Below, piece after piece: positions 8,372 to 17,071 of a stretch of 34,392 bases of DNA; positions within the stretch are counted from its first letter, which is position 1, and each line of letters begins with the position of its first letter. The notes beneath the pieces are model-generated. The model had not been told where the DNA came from. It searched no databases and saw only the letters and a list, made by a program, of their open reading frames with translations. Position numbers and translations under genes: made by a program. The stretch spans positions 1 to 34,392 of the forward strand of contig DHVK01000037.1 of the NCBI GenBank assembly GCA_002412625.1, given 5' to 3'. The stretch comes from Cloacimonetes bacterium UBA5210. GTDB lineage: Bacteria > Cloacimonadota > Cloacimonadia > Cloacimonadales > Cloacimonadaceae.

Positions 8372-9446
8372 ACGAAAACCGGAATGGACTCCCCAAGGCG
8401 CCGGAGCAGAATTTGCCAGCTCTGTGGTACCCGGGGGAGAGCCAGCTTCTGTGCCAACAAGCAAGCGTAGCGTGAAAAACTGGGACATGGACGCACTGGA
8501 AAGCGGCGTAAAAGCCGGCAACCGCACCATGCTCTCCCGCGCGATTACTCTGGTAGAGAGCAATTCCGCAAAACACTTCGAGCTGGCGCAGGAGCTTCTC
8601 ACGAGGCTCCTGCCCTGCTCCGGAGCATCGCTCAGGATCGGCATTACAGGTGTTCCCGGTGTGGGCAAGAGCAGCTTCATCGAGCGCTTTGGGCTATTCC
8701 TGATCGCGCAGGGCAATAAGGTGGCGGTGCTGGCCATTGATCCCTCTTCCAGCATTTCCCGGGGGAGCATTTTGGGGGATAAAACCCGCATGGAGCTACT
8801 CTCCCGAAACGAAATGAGTTTTATCAGACCATCCCCTTCCTCCGGAGTTCTGGGCGGAGTGGCACGCAAAACCCGGGAGAGCATCGTACTCTGCGAAGCC
8901 GCGGGTTACGACGTGATCCTGATCGAAACCGTGGGCGTGGGGCAAAGCGAGATCACCGTGCGCTCTTTGGTGGATTTCTTTCTTCTGATGCAGATCACCG
9001 GAGCCGGTGATGAACTACAGGGCATCAAAAAGGGCATCATGGAACTGGCAGACCTGATCGTGGTAAACAAAGCCGATGGCGACAACATAAACCGGGCAAA
9101 GATTGCCGCGCGCGAGTATAACAACGCCCTGCATTACATTCGTCATGCTACCAAAGGCTGGGATACCCGGGCGCAAACCTGCTCTTCGCAAACCGGAGCA
9201 GGGATCGAGGACATCTGGGCAACTATTGAAGCCTTCTGTGCCAAAACCCGCGAAACCGGAGAGTTCCAAGACCGCAGGCTGAGACAAACATCCGCTTGGT
9301 TTGAGGATCTTCTGGCAGAAGCGGTACTGGGAAAATTCTTCAATGATCCCTCAATCAAAAAGAAGTTGCCGGAAATCCGCAAGCAAATAGCACAGGGCGA
9401 AATGCCTGTAGCCCGCGCTGTATCTACCCTCTTGGGCGATGCCTAG
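8364..9446 (+). CDS. meaB: MeaB/ArgK-family GTPase chaperone of methylmalonyl-CoA mutase
   Basis: G3E-family GTPase that gates cobalamin loading and protects and repairs the mutase, 360 residues. The P-loop GVPGVGKS is at 96-103. The family stretch IDPSSSISRGSILGDKTRM, the switch/G3 motif ETVGVGQSE and the base-specificity motif NKAD at 235-238 are all present. The C-terminal helical dimerisation region follows. The N-terminal ~45 residues, rich in Pro, Gly and Ser, appear to be a disordered extension before the usual start of the family. ATG 8364 overlaps the mutB stop by 8 bases with GGAAA upstream, consistent with coupling. MeaB works with the MutAB complex encoded immediately upstream. 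No clear terminator is visible after it. Confidence 0.95.
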   Translation: MDKRKPEWTPQGAGAEFASSVVPGGEPASVPTSKRSVKNWDMDALESGVKAGNRTMLSRAITLVESNSAKHFELAQELLTRLLPCSGASLRIGITGVPGVGKSSFIERFGLFLIAQGNKVAVLAIDPSSSISRGSILGDKTRMELLSRNEMSFIRPSPSSGVLGGVARKTRESIVLCEAAGYDVILIETVGVGQSEITVRSLVDFFLLMQITGAGDELQGIKKGIMELADLIVVNKADGDNINRAKIAAREYNNALHYIRHATKGWDTRAQTCSSQTGAGIEDIWATIEAFCAKTRETGEFQDRRLRQTSAWFEDLLAEAVLGKFFNDPSIKKKLPEIRKQIAQGEMPVARAVSTLLGDA

Positions 9447-9651
9447 CTTGGCGTCGTTGAAATATATCCACAGTACTTCTCAATTTAACCGGGAATTTCA
9501 CTTGCGCAACTCTGATTATTCGGCAGAATGTAATTGAAGCGTGATCTCTCTGCGTTGAATGCGGATTTTCTGCTGAGCTGTGTTTGAACAAACGACTGAT
9601 CGTTTGTGCTTGTGTATCCAAAATCGACCTAAGTTTCCCAAGGTGAAGGTA

Positions 9652-10689
9652 ATGAAGGCAGCTAACTTTTTGAACTTTACCGGGGTGGCAGTGCTATGTA
9701 TGTTACTTTTTACTTCTTGCAAGGCGGAGAAGTCGCGCCCCGGCGACGGTAAAATCGGGGGAGCTGCCGCCAGCCGAACGGAGACCAACTTCACCATTCG
9801 TTACCGGCCCAAATGGCAGTCTCAAGCACAATTTGCCGGGGTCTATATGGCGCACCACAAAGGCTTTTATGAGCAATATGGTTTAGATGTGAAGATCCAG
9901 AGGCTATTGCAAGCCCATGAAGCTACAGACAGCCTGTATCATGGGTGTTCAGACGTTGTTCATATCGACCTGCTGAACGCTCTTGAAGAAAACCGGGATA
10001 GCACCAGAATCGTAAACATCGGCCAGGTGACCCAGAAGAACTCAGTGCTGCTGGTTGGCAAAAAATCCCGGGGAATCAACTCCTTGGAAGACTTTCGGGG
10101 CAAGAAACTGGGCATGTGGCGGAGCGGATCCTTCCTGATCACAGAGCTGTTCCTGCTGAAAAGCAAGATCCCCATGCAAGTTGTGCCGATCGATTGGTCT
10201 ATCAGCCTGTTCACTCAGGATGTGGTGGATGTGATTAACGCAATGCGCTACAATGAGTATCATCAGCTCTTGCAAGCGGGAATTCGGGAGGAGGATCTGT
10301 TTGTAGTAGATTTGGCCGAGCTGGGCTACCAGATCCCGGATGAGGGCTTTTATGTAACTCCGGAGTTTTATCATGCGCATCCGCAGGAGTGCGAAGCATT
10401 TCTGAGGGCTACGATGGATGGCTGGCTCTACGCATTCAGCCACCGGGAAGAAACTCTGGATTTAGTGTTGAAGCGGATGCAGGATGACAACATCCGGGCA
10501 AATCGTACGCATCAAGGGTGGATGCTGGAGCAAATGAAGGAAGTGGTGATGCCCAGTACCGACGAAATGGGCATACTGAAGAAACAAGACTATCAGAATG
10601 CGCTTCAGCTAATGACAGAGTTCTACGATTTTCCCCGCAATATTCCATATGAGGAGTTCTATCCGAATGCTGCAAAAAAGAGAAGATAG
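9652..10689 (+). CDS. NMT1/SsuA-like solute-binding lipoprotein (orphan)
   Basis: A 345-residue periplasmic binding protein of the NMT1/THI5/SsuA type. The diagnostic N-terminal motif is WQSQAQFAGVYMAHHKGFYE followed by YGLDVKIQ. FRGKKLGMWRSGSF in the middle matches the hinge-proximal segment. A signal peptide ends in LFTSC, a lipobox-like site, so it is probably membrane-anchored. I chose ATG 9652 because AAGGTGAAGGTA lies directly upstream and the signal peptide starts there; an upstream in-frame ATG at 9580 lacks support. No ABC permease or ATPase gene is adjacent. Its 3' end instead overlaps a membrane sensor phosphatase gene by 23 bases. This suggests it is a ligand-sensing partner of that phosphatase, not a transporter component (inference). 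The ligand is unknown; relatives bind thiamine precursors, sulfonates, nitrate or taurine. Confidence 0.85.
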   Translation: MKAANFLNFTGVAVLCMLLFTSCKAEKSRPGDGKIGGAAASRTETNFTIRYRPKWQSQAQFAGVYMAHHKGFYEQYGLDVKIQRLLQAHEATDSLYHGCSDVVHIDLLNALEENRDSTRIVNIGQVTQKNSVLLVGKKSRGINSLEDFRGKKLGMWRSGSFLITELFLLKSKIPMQVVPIDWSISLFTQDVVDVINAMRYNEYHQLLQAGIREEDLFVVDLAELGYQIPDEGFYVTPEFYHAHPQECEAFLRATMDGWLYAFSHREETLDLVLKRMQDDNIRANRTHQGWMLEQMKEVVMPSTDEMGILKKQDYQNALQLMTEFYDFPRNIPYEEFYPNAAKKRR

Positions 10690-12577
10690 GACAATCGCCT
10701 TTCAACTGATCTCTTTTGTGTTTGCCTTTATGTTGATAGTATTTCTGGCATCCATCTTGGTGACCCGCAATATGTATCATAACATCATGTTGGATAACCA
10801 ATTGGACAACATGCGGCATCTTGCTCATGAGAGAATCTACTTGATTGATGGCATTCTTTTCAGAATAGAAGGCTTTGCCCGGATCGCGAAATCTGCGATG
10901 ACGGATTATGGTTTGTCTGAGGAAGATCGGGAAAGCTTTCTGCGAGAGCTGCTGATGGAGAATCCGCAGATTCACTCCATCTGCATAGCGGACAGCGTGC
11001 AGCAGGGGAAGCAGCCCAGGATAATGTTTACTGTCCGGCATCGCTTTTCTGAGAGGACGATATCAGGGACGGACTATCAATATCAGGATTGGTTTCAGAT
11101 CCCGTATATTACTGAAAAGCCCTATTGGACGGAACCTTGGGTCGATACGGAAGGAAAGGGAGAGCTGGTAGTTTCATACAGCATACCGATTTTTGAATCC
11201 GGGAAGAGAACGGGGCTGTTGAGATTTGACATCGAGCTCAGTTATCTGCAGGAGATGATTTCCGGTACCGGATTCTTCAAGATCGGCTCCAGCTTTCTGG
11301 TAAGTGCAAGCGGTACTTTAGTAGCGCACCGGGACATGGATTTGGTGATGAACCAAACTCTTTTCAGCCTTTCCCAGGAGTACAGAGGGTCCGGGCTTGA
11401 ACGCCTGGGGCACGCCATGGTTTCCGGAGAGCAAGGCCATATCCATCTAACGGGTGACTCACCTTTTGCCAGAGCCTGGGTTTATTATCAGCCGCTACAA
11501 AGCAATCGCTGGTCTGTGGGAGTTGCCATCGAGGAAGATTATCTGCTGAAGGAAGTCTATGCCATTTTGATGATCCAAACTGTGGCTTCGATCTTGATCT
11601 TCCTCATTGTGATCATCATCATCTATGCTCGGGTACTAAGTGTGTCCAGGCCTCTCAAACGCCTGGCTTTGGCAGCGGATCGGATTGGCTCCGGAGATTT
11701 TAATGTGCAAATCCCGGAATCAGATAACTCTCAAGAAATTGCGACACTATCGCAGTCCTTCATTGCGATGCAGGCCTCCTTGAAAGATTACATCCGGAAC
11801 CTGCGCATTACTACGGAAGAGAAGAACCAAATCCGCAGCGATGTAATGTTTGCCAGCGAGATTCAGACAAAGCTGATTCCAAAGAACAGCGAACATCCCT
11901 TCGGCATCAAAGCATTGCGCGCTTATGGAATTCTGGAGCCCGCTGGGGATATCGGCGGAGATTTGTACGACTACTTCATGATTGATGAAGACCATTTCTG
12001 CTTTGTGATAGCAGATGTCTTGGGCAAGGGGATTGTTGCCGCGATGGCGATGACGATGGCATCCACCCTGTTGCCTTCGATCGCACCGTTTTACAAAAAT
12101 AGCAACGAGCTCTTGAGCCGGCTAAACAGCTTTCTTTGCAGAAACAACATCGAGAGCAACTTCGTAACTGCCTTACTGGGCATAATTGATCTCAAAACGG
12201 GAACTCTGCAATACACAAACTGCGGGCATGTGCCACTATATGTCCGCAAGATAGACCGGAGCTTCGTAAAATATGGCGAGACCCATGCCACTGCTCTGGG
12301 CGTTTTTGATAATCTGAAAATAGGATACGATGAGATTCAGCTTAACATGGGGGACGAGGTGATTCTCTTTACCGATGGCATCACCGAGGCCATGAGTGCT
12401 GAAGACGAGTTCCTGGGAACCAGCGGCTTGGAAGATATCTTAAGGAAGCTGCCTACTCCGAACCCGGAAGTAACCGCCAACAGCATCCTGAAAAGTGTAC
12501 ATCAATTTGCCAGGGGATCCGCGCATAAGGACGATATCACGCTACTAGTGATAGACTATAAACACCCGGATATGTAA
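10667..12577 (+). CDS. dCache-HAMP-PP2C (RsbU/SpoIIE-type) sensor serine phosphatase
   Basis: A 636-residue inner-membrane sensor phosphatase. TM1 spans ~10-34. A dCache-like sensory domain outside the membrane (to ~295) includes YQDWFQIPYITEKPYWTEPW and a GLLRFDIELSYLQ end. TM2 spans ~298-325, followed by HAMP (RIGSGDFNVQIPESDNSQEI), a short helix, and a PP2C/SpoIIE domain (~400-636). Metal-binding acidic residues are visible in AGDIGGDLYDYF, IADVLGKG, LFTDGITEA and KDDITLLVI. Such enzymes dephosphorylate STAS anti-anti-sigma proteins in partner-switching pathways. No STAS or anti-sigma gene is in the window. ATG 10667 follows AGGAG by 10 bases; an ATG at 10649 is possible. The gene overlaps the binding-protein gene by 23 bases and ends 6 bases from the convergent alr. 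Confidence 0.92.
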   Translation: MLQKREDRTIAFQLISFVFAFMLIVFLASILVTRNMYHNIMLDNQLDNMRHLAHERIYLIDGILFRIEGFARIAKSAMTDYGLSEEDRESFLRELLMENPQIHSICIADSVQQGKQPRIMFTVRHRFSERTISGTDYQYQDWFQIPYITEKPYWTEPWVDTEGKGELVVSYSIPIFESGKRTGLLRFDIELSYLQEMISGTGFFKIGSSFLVSASGTLVAHRDMDLVMNQTLFSLSQEYRGSGLERLGHAMVSGEQGHIHLTGDSPFARAWVYYQPLQSNRWSVGVAIEEDYLLKEVYAILMIQTVASILIFLIVIIIIYARVLSVSRPLKRLALAADRIGSGDFNVQIPESDNSQEIATLSQSFIAMQASLKDYIRNLRITTEEKNQIRSDVMFASEIQTKLIPKNSEHPFGIKALRAYGILEPAGDIGGDLYDYFMIDEDHFCFVIADVLGKGIVAAMAMTMASTLLPSIAPFYKNSNELLSRLNSFLCRNNIESNFVTALLGIIDLKTGTLQYTNCGHVPLYVRKIDRSFVKYGETHATALGVFDNLKIGYDEIQLNMGDEVILFTDGITEAMSAEDEFLGTSGLEDILRKLPTPNPEVTANSILKSVHQFARGSAHKDDITLLVIDYKHPDM

Positions 12578-12583
12578 TGCAGC

Positions 12584-14470
12584 TTAATAGGTGAAGACCA
12601 CGCCGGATAAGGGGAAAACCCATTCCTCGGGCTTGGTTTTCAGAACAATGCGGTTATCCTGGCGGAGAATCGGCGGATTCTTTTCTTGGCCGGAAAAGAT
12701 CGAGACCGGCTCCACGGGACTCAGCGCCGGCGGATACTCGAAAGATATCTCCACCCCTTGCGTGAGTTCGCCGATAAACACCGATAGCTGGTGAGAATGA
12801 GTGGGGTAGAGCGTGCTGGTGCAGATTTCAAACTCCACCTCGCTGCCCTTCAGCTCTTCGATATCCGCGTGAAAGCAGCGGATTTCCACAGCTGCATCGG
12901 TAAAACTGAGCTCTGTTCTGAGCTCAATCCCATTCACCTTCACGGAATCTACCAAGAAGCTATCATCACTGATATTCAGGGCGGAATCCAGCAACCAGCG
13001 ATATTCCACATCCGTCCGCATAAAGTAACGCCGCAGGGTCTCATCGGAAGCGGCACAGGCCACGATAAAATAGCCGTTGCCCAAGATCTTGCGGTAGTTC
13101 AGCCGGGTCTGGGCGCGATAAAAGCCTTCGGTCTCGCTTCCCGCAAACCGGATCTCGTGCACAAAGCCTTTACGGTAATGCACGTCCCGATCTTTGTTGA
13201 AGAAAAAGCTGCGCAAGATCTCGCGATAGATCAGCTCTCCGATCTCCTCACTTTCCAGCCGTCTGGCCAGGGCTGAACTGATGATCTGATTGAGTTTACT
13301 ATCGCCAAAATCGGTGGCGATAAAATCCCGCCGCGCCAGCGGAGCGCTGTGCAGAATGTGGTCTTTGCTCTTATAAAATCTGCGGGCACGGCGTCCCACC
13401 TGGCACAACAGCTCGTAGGCGGATCCGCTGTAGAGGGCGGCAAGGTTTTCTGCCCGGAGGCGGCTTTGCTTGCCGCCCAGGAGCACTACTTCGTCTCCCA
13501 CCATTGCCTGCGGTACCTGAGATAAATCTATCGTGATCATATCCATCGAGATCCTGCCGATCACCGGGCACAGAATATCCTGAACTGTCACCAGGCCTTT
13601 GTTGGAGAGCAGGAAATCGTAGCCATCAGCGTAACCGATCGGGATTATGCCATAACTGCCATCTTGGTCTGCAATCCAATCTCTGGCGTAGCCGATACTA
13701 TCTCCGGTATGGAAGGTTTTAACCTGACTCAGGGTGGATTTGAAGGTCATCACCGGGCTCAGCTCTGCGGCATAGTCTCCGATGCTGTCGATCCCAAAAC
13801 TACAGATTCCAAAGCGCGCGAGGTTGCAGCGACTTCCCAATCCGGCAAGAGTAGCCGCGCTGTTGGAGATATGGATGTAGCGGGGCAGCTCCGGAAGGCT
13901 ATCCAGGAATCCATAGAACAGAGCTTCCTGCGTAGCGCTAAACTCAGGATCATGTTCCGCGGAGCTGAAATGGCTGAATATCCCTTCAATTTCCAGGTTT
14001 CTGAGCGCCGAGACTCCGGTAAACAGAGCCTTTGCCTCTTCCACGCGGATTCCGCTGCGGTGCATGCCGGTATCAATCTTCAAGTGTACTTTTGCCACAG
14101 TCTCGGCCTTTAGTGCCGCCAGCGCCAGGGCTTGGGCAAAGCCCATGTCAGACACCGCCGGAACCAGTTCATACTTGATGATTTCCGCGATCTCAGCCGG
14201 CAGACTGGGAGATAGTATCAAAATGGGAGTTTCAATACCCTGGATTCTCAGCAGTTTGCCCTCTTCAAGGTTTGCCACTCCCAGATATACCGCCCCTTCC
14301 GCCAAGGCAGCTTCGGCGATTTCTCTGGCTCCATGACCATAGGCATCCGCCTTCACGATCTGCAGAAAGCTCTGCCCTGCTTGCAGAAATCCTTTCAGAA
14401 AGCCGAGATTGCTTCGGAAGGCAGCCAGGTCGATCTCAACCCAGCTGCGTTCCACGATGTCTTGCTTCAT
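12584..14470 (-). CDS. alr: Alanine racemase with extra C-terminal domain
   Basis: PLP-dependent alanine racemase (L- to D-alanine, for peptidoglycan), 628 residues against ~370 for ordinary Alr. The racemase part (1-~372) has the PLP lysine K40 in VKADAYGHG, the catalytic tyrosine Y261 in IGYARDW, HLKIDTGMHRSG, FSHFSSAEHD and IGRISMDM. The remaining ~255 residues match no domain I know. They start with a helical segment (KLNQIISSALARRLESEEIG) and continue as a strand-rich region that may form a beta-sandwich (inference). The start overlaps the phoH stop by one base (TGATG), so the pair is coupled. The 3' end is 6 bases from the convergent phosphatase gene, with no terminator between. Racemase activity is well supported. 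The role of the tail is unknown. Confidence 0.93.
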   Translation of the reverse strand: MKQDIVERSWVEIDLAAFRSNLGFLKGFLQAGQSFLQIVKADAYGHGAREIAEAALAEGAVYLGVANLEEGKLLRIQGIETPILILSPSLPAEIAEIIKYELVPAVSDMGFAQALALAALKAETVAKVHLKIDTGMHRSGIRVEEAKALFTGVSALRNLEIEGIFSHFSSAEHDPEFSATQEALFYGFLDSLPELPRYIHISNSAATLAGLGSRCNLARFGICSFGIDSIGDYAAELSPVMTFKSTLSQVKTFHTGDSIGYARDWIADQDGSYGIIPIGYADGYDFLLSNKGLVTVQDILCPVIGRISMDMITIDLSQVPQAMVGDEVVLLGGKQSRLRAENLAALYSGSAYELLCQVGRRARRFYKSKDHILHSAPLARRDFIATDFGDSKLNQIISSALARRLESEEIGELIYREILRSFFFNKDRDVHYRKGFVHEIRFAGSETEGFYRAQTRLNYRKILGNGYFIVACAASDETLRRYFMRTDVEYRWLLDSALNISDDSFLVDSVKVNGIELRTELSFTDAAVEIRCFHADIEELKGSEVEFEICTSTLYPTHSHQLSVFIGELTQGVEISFEYPPALSPVEPVSIFSGQEKNPPILRQDNRIVLKTKPEEWVFPLSGVVFTY

Positions 14471-15807
14471 CAGAAGTACTTTGCTGCCAGATCGGCAAGG
14501 GCAGAGCGTTCGCCCTTATCCAGGGTCATGTGCCCCACCATCGCTTCGCCTTTCAGCTTTTCAACCGCCACGGAAAGTCCGTTGCTGATCGCGTCCAGAT
14601 AGGGTATATCGATCTGATAGGGATCCCCGGTAAGCACGATTTTAGTATCCTTACCGGCTCTGGTGATGATGGTTTTCATCTCATGCGGGCTCAGGTTTTG
14701 GGCTTCATCGATGATTATGTATTGGCCCGGCAGGCTCCGCCCGCGGATATAGGTTAGCGGTTCCAGTTCCAGAAAGCCGTAGTCCATATAATCCTCGATA
14801 GTGGCTTTCTTTTTGTTTTTGGGGCTATCGCTTTTTTCGTCGTGCAGAGAGAGCAGGATATCCATGTTATCGTAGATGGGTTGCATCCAGGGGTTAAATT
14901 TGTCCGCTTTACTGCCCGGAAGATAGCCCAGGTCTTTGCCCAGAGGGGAGATCGGTCGCGATACTACCAGCCGGGTATAACGCTCCTCATCCACCACCTT
15001 GCTCAAGCCTGCCGCGATGGCCAACAGAGTCTTACCTGTCCCGGCTTTTCCGGAAAGGCTCACCAGCTTGATATCGTCATCAAGCAGCAGATCAAGCGCC
15101 ATTTCTTGCTCGAAGTTACGCGCGGTTATCCCAAACACGTCCTGCCCGGTATAGTGGCTAAGTTTATACAGTTTATTGTGTTCCGCGTTATAACGCAAGG
15201 TCTGGATGTTCTCACTTTGCCCCTCGGAGGTTACTCGCACAAATTGGTTTGGATACAGGTTTTCAAAGGGGTTGTTGATGTATGCGCTGCCTTTCAGCTT
15301 GCCTGTCAGCATCGAATCCAGTTCTTCATGCGTCCAACCCGTATAGAATTCGTCGAAGTTGACGGTATCGTTTTCAAAATTTTCGGCATGAATGCCCATG
15401 GTATCGGCTTTGATGCGGACGTTGACGTCCTTGGAGACCAAGATAACCTGGGAAGAAGGATACTTCTGTTGAAAATACAGAGCGGTCCCGATGATCAGGT
15501 TATCGTTTCGGTCCATAAATATCAGCTTGGCAGCGGCATCGGTGACTTCTCTGTTTACTGTTACCTGGATTATTCCGCCCTGATCCGTGGGGACTCCGTC
15601 CTGGAGTTTTCCGATTTTTCGCAGATCGTCCAGATAACGGCCAATTTGCCTGGCATTGCGGCTTTTTTCGTCCAGACCTTTCTTAAACTGATCAATTTCT
15701 TCGATTACGACTATGGGAATCACTACCCGGTTGTCGTCAAAAGCAAACATCGCCCGGGGGTTGTGGATCAATACGTTTGTGTCCAACACAAAGATTTTCT
15801 TCTGCAT
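14470..15807 (-). CDS. PIN-PhoH family ATPase/ribonuclease (YlaK/PhoH2 type)
   Basis: A 445-residue two-domain protein. The N-terminal PIN nuclease domain starts with VLDTNVLIHNP (acidic D8) and includes PIVVIEEIDQFK and a later acidic site in LIFMDRNDNLIIGTAL. The C-terminal PhoH/RecD-like ATPase has Walker A SGKAGTGKT near 252, Walker B-like IIIDEAQNLS near 363, and a sensor segment LTGDPYQIDIPYL. The PIN-PhoH arrangement and length match Bacillus YlaK and mycobacterial PhoH2, which couple RNA unwinding with RNase activity. GGAG precedes ATG 15807. The gene lies 12 bp after the cupin_5 gene and overlaps alr by one base, so all three form one operon. No small antitoxin-like ORF is evident. 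Confidence 0.93.
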   Translation of the reverse strand: MQKKIFVLDTNVLIHNPRAMFAFDDNRVVIPIVVIEEIDQFKKGLDEKSRNARQIGRYLDDLRKIGKLQDGVPTDQGGIIQVTVNREVTDAAAKLIFMDRNDNLIIGTALYFQQKYPSSQVILVSKDVNVRIKADTMGIHAENFENDTVNFDEFYTGWTHEELDSMLTGKLKGSAYINNPFENLYPNQFVRVTSEGQSENIQTLRYNAEHNKLYKLSHYTGQDVFGITARNFEQEMALDLLLDDDIKLVSLSGKAGTGKTLLAIAAGLSKVVDEERYTRLVVSRPISPLGKDLGYLPGSKADKFNPWMQPIYDNMDILLSLHDEKSDSPKNKKKATIEDYMDYGFLELEPLTYIRGRSLPGQYIIIDEAQNLSPHEMKTIITRAGKDTKIVLTGDPYQIDIPYLDAISNGLSVAVEKLKGEAMVGHMTLDKGERSALADLAAKYF

Positions 15808-15819
15808 TCAGTCTCCGTT

Positions 15820-16338
15820 TCAGATCTTATTGGATTTATCAAATATGCGTTCTATTGCTTCAATATGTTTGGGAAATTCCTGTAGCAGAATCGCCTGGTC
15901 AGCCAGGTCAAAATCCGCATAACTGAAGGATGGCCACAAAGTGCAACCGCAAAAAGAGTAGGCATTATCCTCTTTCACCTCGGCACAAAACCAGGTTGAG
16001 CGGGGGATGATAAGCTGCGGCATCTCGTTGAGATCAAGGTCTCGGCCCAGAGTGAATTCCGATAGCCCTTTGCTATGATCCAGCAGATACAGCTTAAGGC
16101 TGCTGCCACTGTAATGATGCCACATCTCATCGCAAGAAACCCTATGCCAGGCACACACTTCATGAGAAGGTAACAAATATAGAATGGACGAGCCAATGCT
16201 GCGCAGAGGGTGAATAGCTTTACCGGATGCGTCTCTTGCTTCTGCTTCGATATCTGATTGCCAATTTCGCCGATAATATCCGCCTTCGGGGTGTGGCAGA
16301 AGATTCAGCCGTTCGATGATTGAGCGATAATCTTGCAT
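15820..16338 (-). CDS. Cupin_5 (DUF985) family protein
   Basis: A 172-residue cupin of the cupin_5/DUF985 family. The N-terminal signature HPEGGYYRRNW, the central AWHRVSCDEMWHHYSG and the late PRSTWFCAEVK and GCTLWPSFSYADFDLAD segments are all present, with His residues positioned as in metal- or ligand-binding cupins. The biochemical function is not established for the family. It is the first gene of the operon, with AAAGGAG just before ATG 16338 and a near-consensus promoter at 16366-16394. The phoH and alr genes follow on the same strand. Confidence 0.9.
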   Translation of the reverse strand: MQDYRSIIERLNLLPHPEGGYYRRNWQSDIEAEARDASGKAIHPLRSIGSSILYLLPSHEVCAWHRVSCDEMWHHYSGSSLKLYLLDHSKGLSEFTLGRDLDLNEMPQLIIPRSTWFCAEVKEDNAYSFCGCTLWPSFSYADFDLADQAILLQEFPKHIEAIERIFDKSNKI

Positions 16339-16365
16339 GGCGGTCTCCTTTAGGTTACTGGAACA

Positions 16366-16394
16366 ATGATAAAGGAGATGGCATTGTACGTCAA
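16366..16394 (-). promoter_or_regulatory. Sigma-70 promoter for the cupin_5-phoH-alr operon
   Basis: On the minus strand, TTGACG (16394-16389) is followed by exactly 17 bases and then TATCAT (16371-16366). This leaves a short leader with AAAGGAG before ATG 16338. It is the clearest promoter in the window. Confidence 0.75.
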
Positions 16395-16480
16395 TCTTTT
16401 TGTTTAGTATTTAGGAATTCACATGGAAATTTGTGGTTTACATAGCCCGGAAACTGCCGGTTTTTTCCTAAATACAAAAA

Positions 16481-16568
16481 TGGTGCTGAAGGGGGGACTC
16501 GAACCCCCACGAGCGTATCGCTCACTAGTCCCTGAAACTAGCGTGTATACCAATTTCACCACTTCAGC
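16481..16568 (-). tRNA. tRNA-Leu (anticodon CAG)
   Basis: An 88-nt class II tRNA. The acceptor stem is GCTGAAG/CTTCAGC, with discriminator A and an encoded CCA (16483-16481). The D-arm shows TGGTGAAATTGGTATACACGC. The anticodon stem CTAGT/ACTAG has loop TTCAGGG, giving anticodon CAG. A long variable arm (GAGCGATACGCTC) and a T-arm with GGTTCGAGTCC are present. The sequence follows the bacterial tRNA-Leu layout closely. Its upstream promoter is at 16582-16611. Confidence 0.96.
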
Positions 16569-16570
16569 AC

Positions 16571-17071
16571 ATGCTGTGTTGACAATCTGGAAATTCCGCG
16601 TTTTCTGTCAAGATTAAAATCGCAAGATCCTATGTTAAATATCCCGTGCTACTGCGCAGATTATTGCCGGATAAGTATATAAACCAACTCAGGAACATCT
16701 TTCCCCGCGGGATGGCGGGGTCATTAAACTGAACTCAAGCTGATATTGAGCTGCTATGATGCTGTGCTCACCCGATGATAACAGCTTAAACTCAGCCTGA
16801 TCTTGGGCAAACAAAGCTTGGGTCAATGCCTTTTGAAGCTGTGCAATTTGCTGAGAAGCTATATAAACTGACACCCAAAGTTGCAAGAAGTGACACAAGG
16901 AGAAAGTTGGGATAAGGCTTTGATTGGTGGTTAGTTGCGATGGACTGCTTTTGGAAATGTCCAAGCGCTTATATGGACTGTTTTGGACTGGTTTGTGACA
17001 GTTTTACGGCAAATTTGGATAGCGTTTGGACAGGGTTTGGAAAGAGCAGTTGGGAAATCGGAACTTTGAAA
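16571..17071. other. Gene-poor region after the tRNA-Leu promoter; degenerate DNA
   Basis: Apart from the tRNA promoter I see no convincing gene. A 91-codon minus-strand frame (16689-16964) has no Shine-Dalgarno sequence and no recognisable domain. Near 16940-17046 there are imperfect direct repeats: ATGGACTGCTTTTGGA at 16940-16955 and ATGGACTGTTTTGGA at 16973-16987, plus further TTTGGA units. It reads like decayed accessory DNA. Confidence 0.5.
16582..16611 (-). promoter_or_regulatory. Probable promoter of tRNA-Leu
   Basis: On the minus strand a perfect -35 TTGACA (16611-16606) is followed by an 18-nt spacer and GATTGT (16587-16582), about 14 bases before the mature tRNA 5' end at 16568. 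The -10 is weak. Confidence 0.5.

Noticed and set aside
7880..8884. A 334-codon minus-strand open frame across the mutB/meaB junction
   Set aside because: It is a shadow of two well-supported overlapping genes on the plus strand.
14842..15885. A 347-codon plus-strand open frame opposite phoH
   Set aside because: It is antisense to the conserved PIN-PhoH gene and has no recognisable domain.
16689..16964. A 91-codon minus-strand frame after the S24 fragment
   Set aside because: It has no ribosome-binding site, no domain, and ends in low-complexity accessory DNA. It may be a relic but cannot be called.
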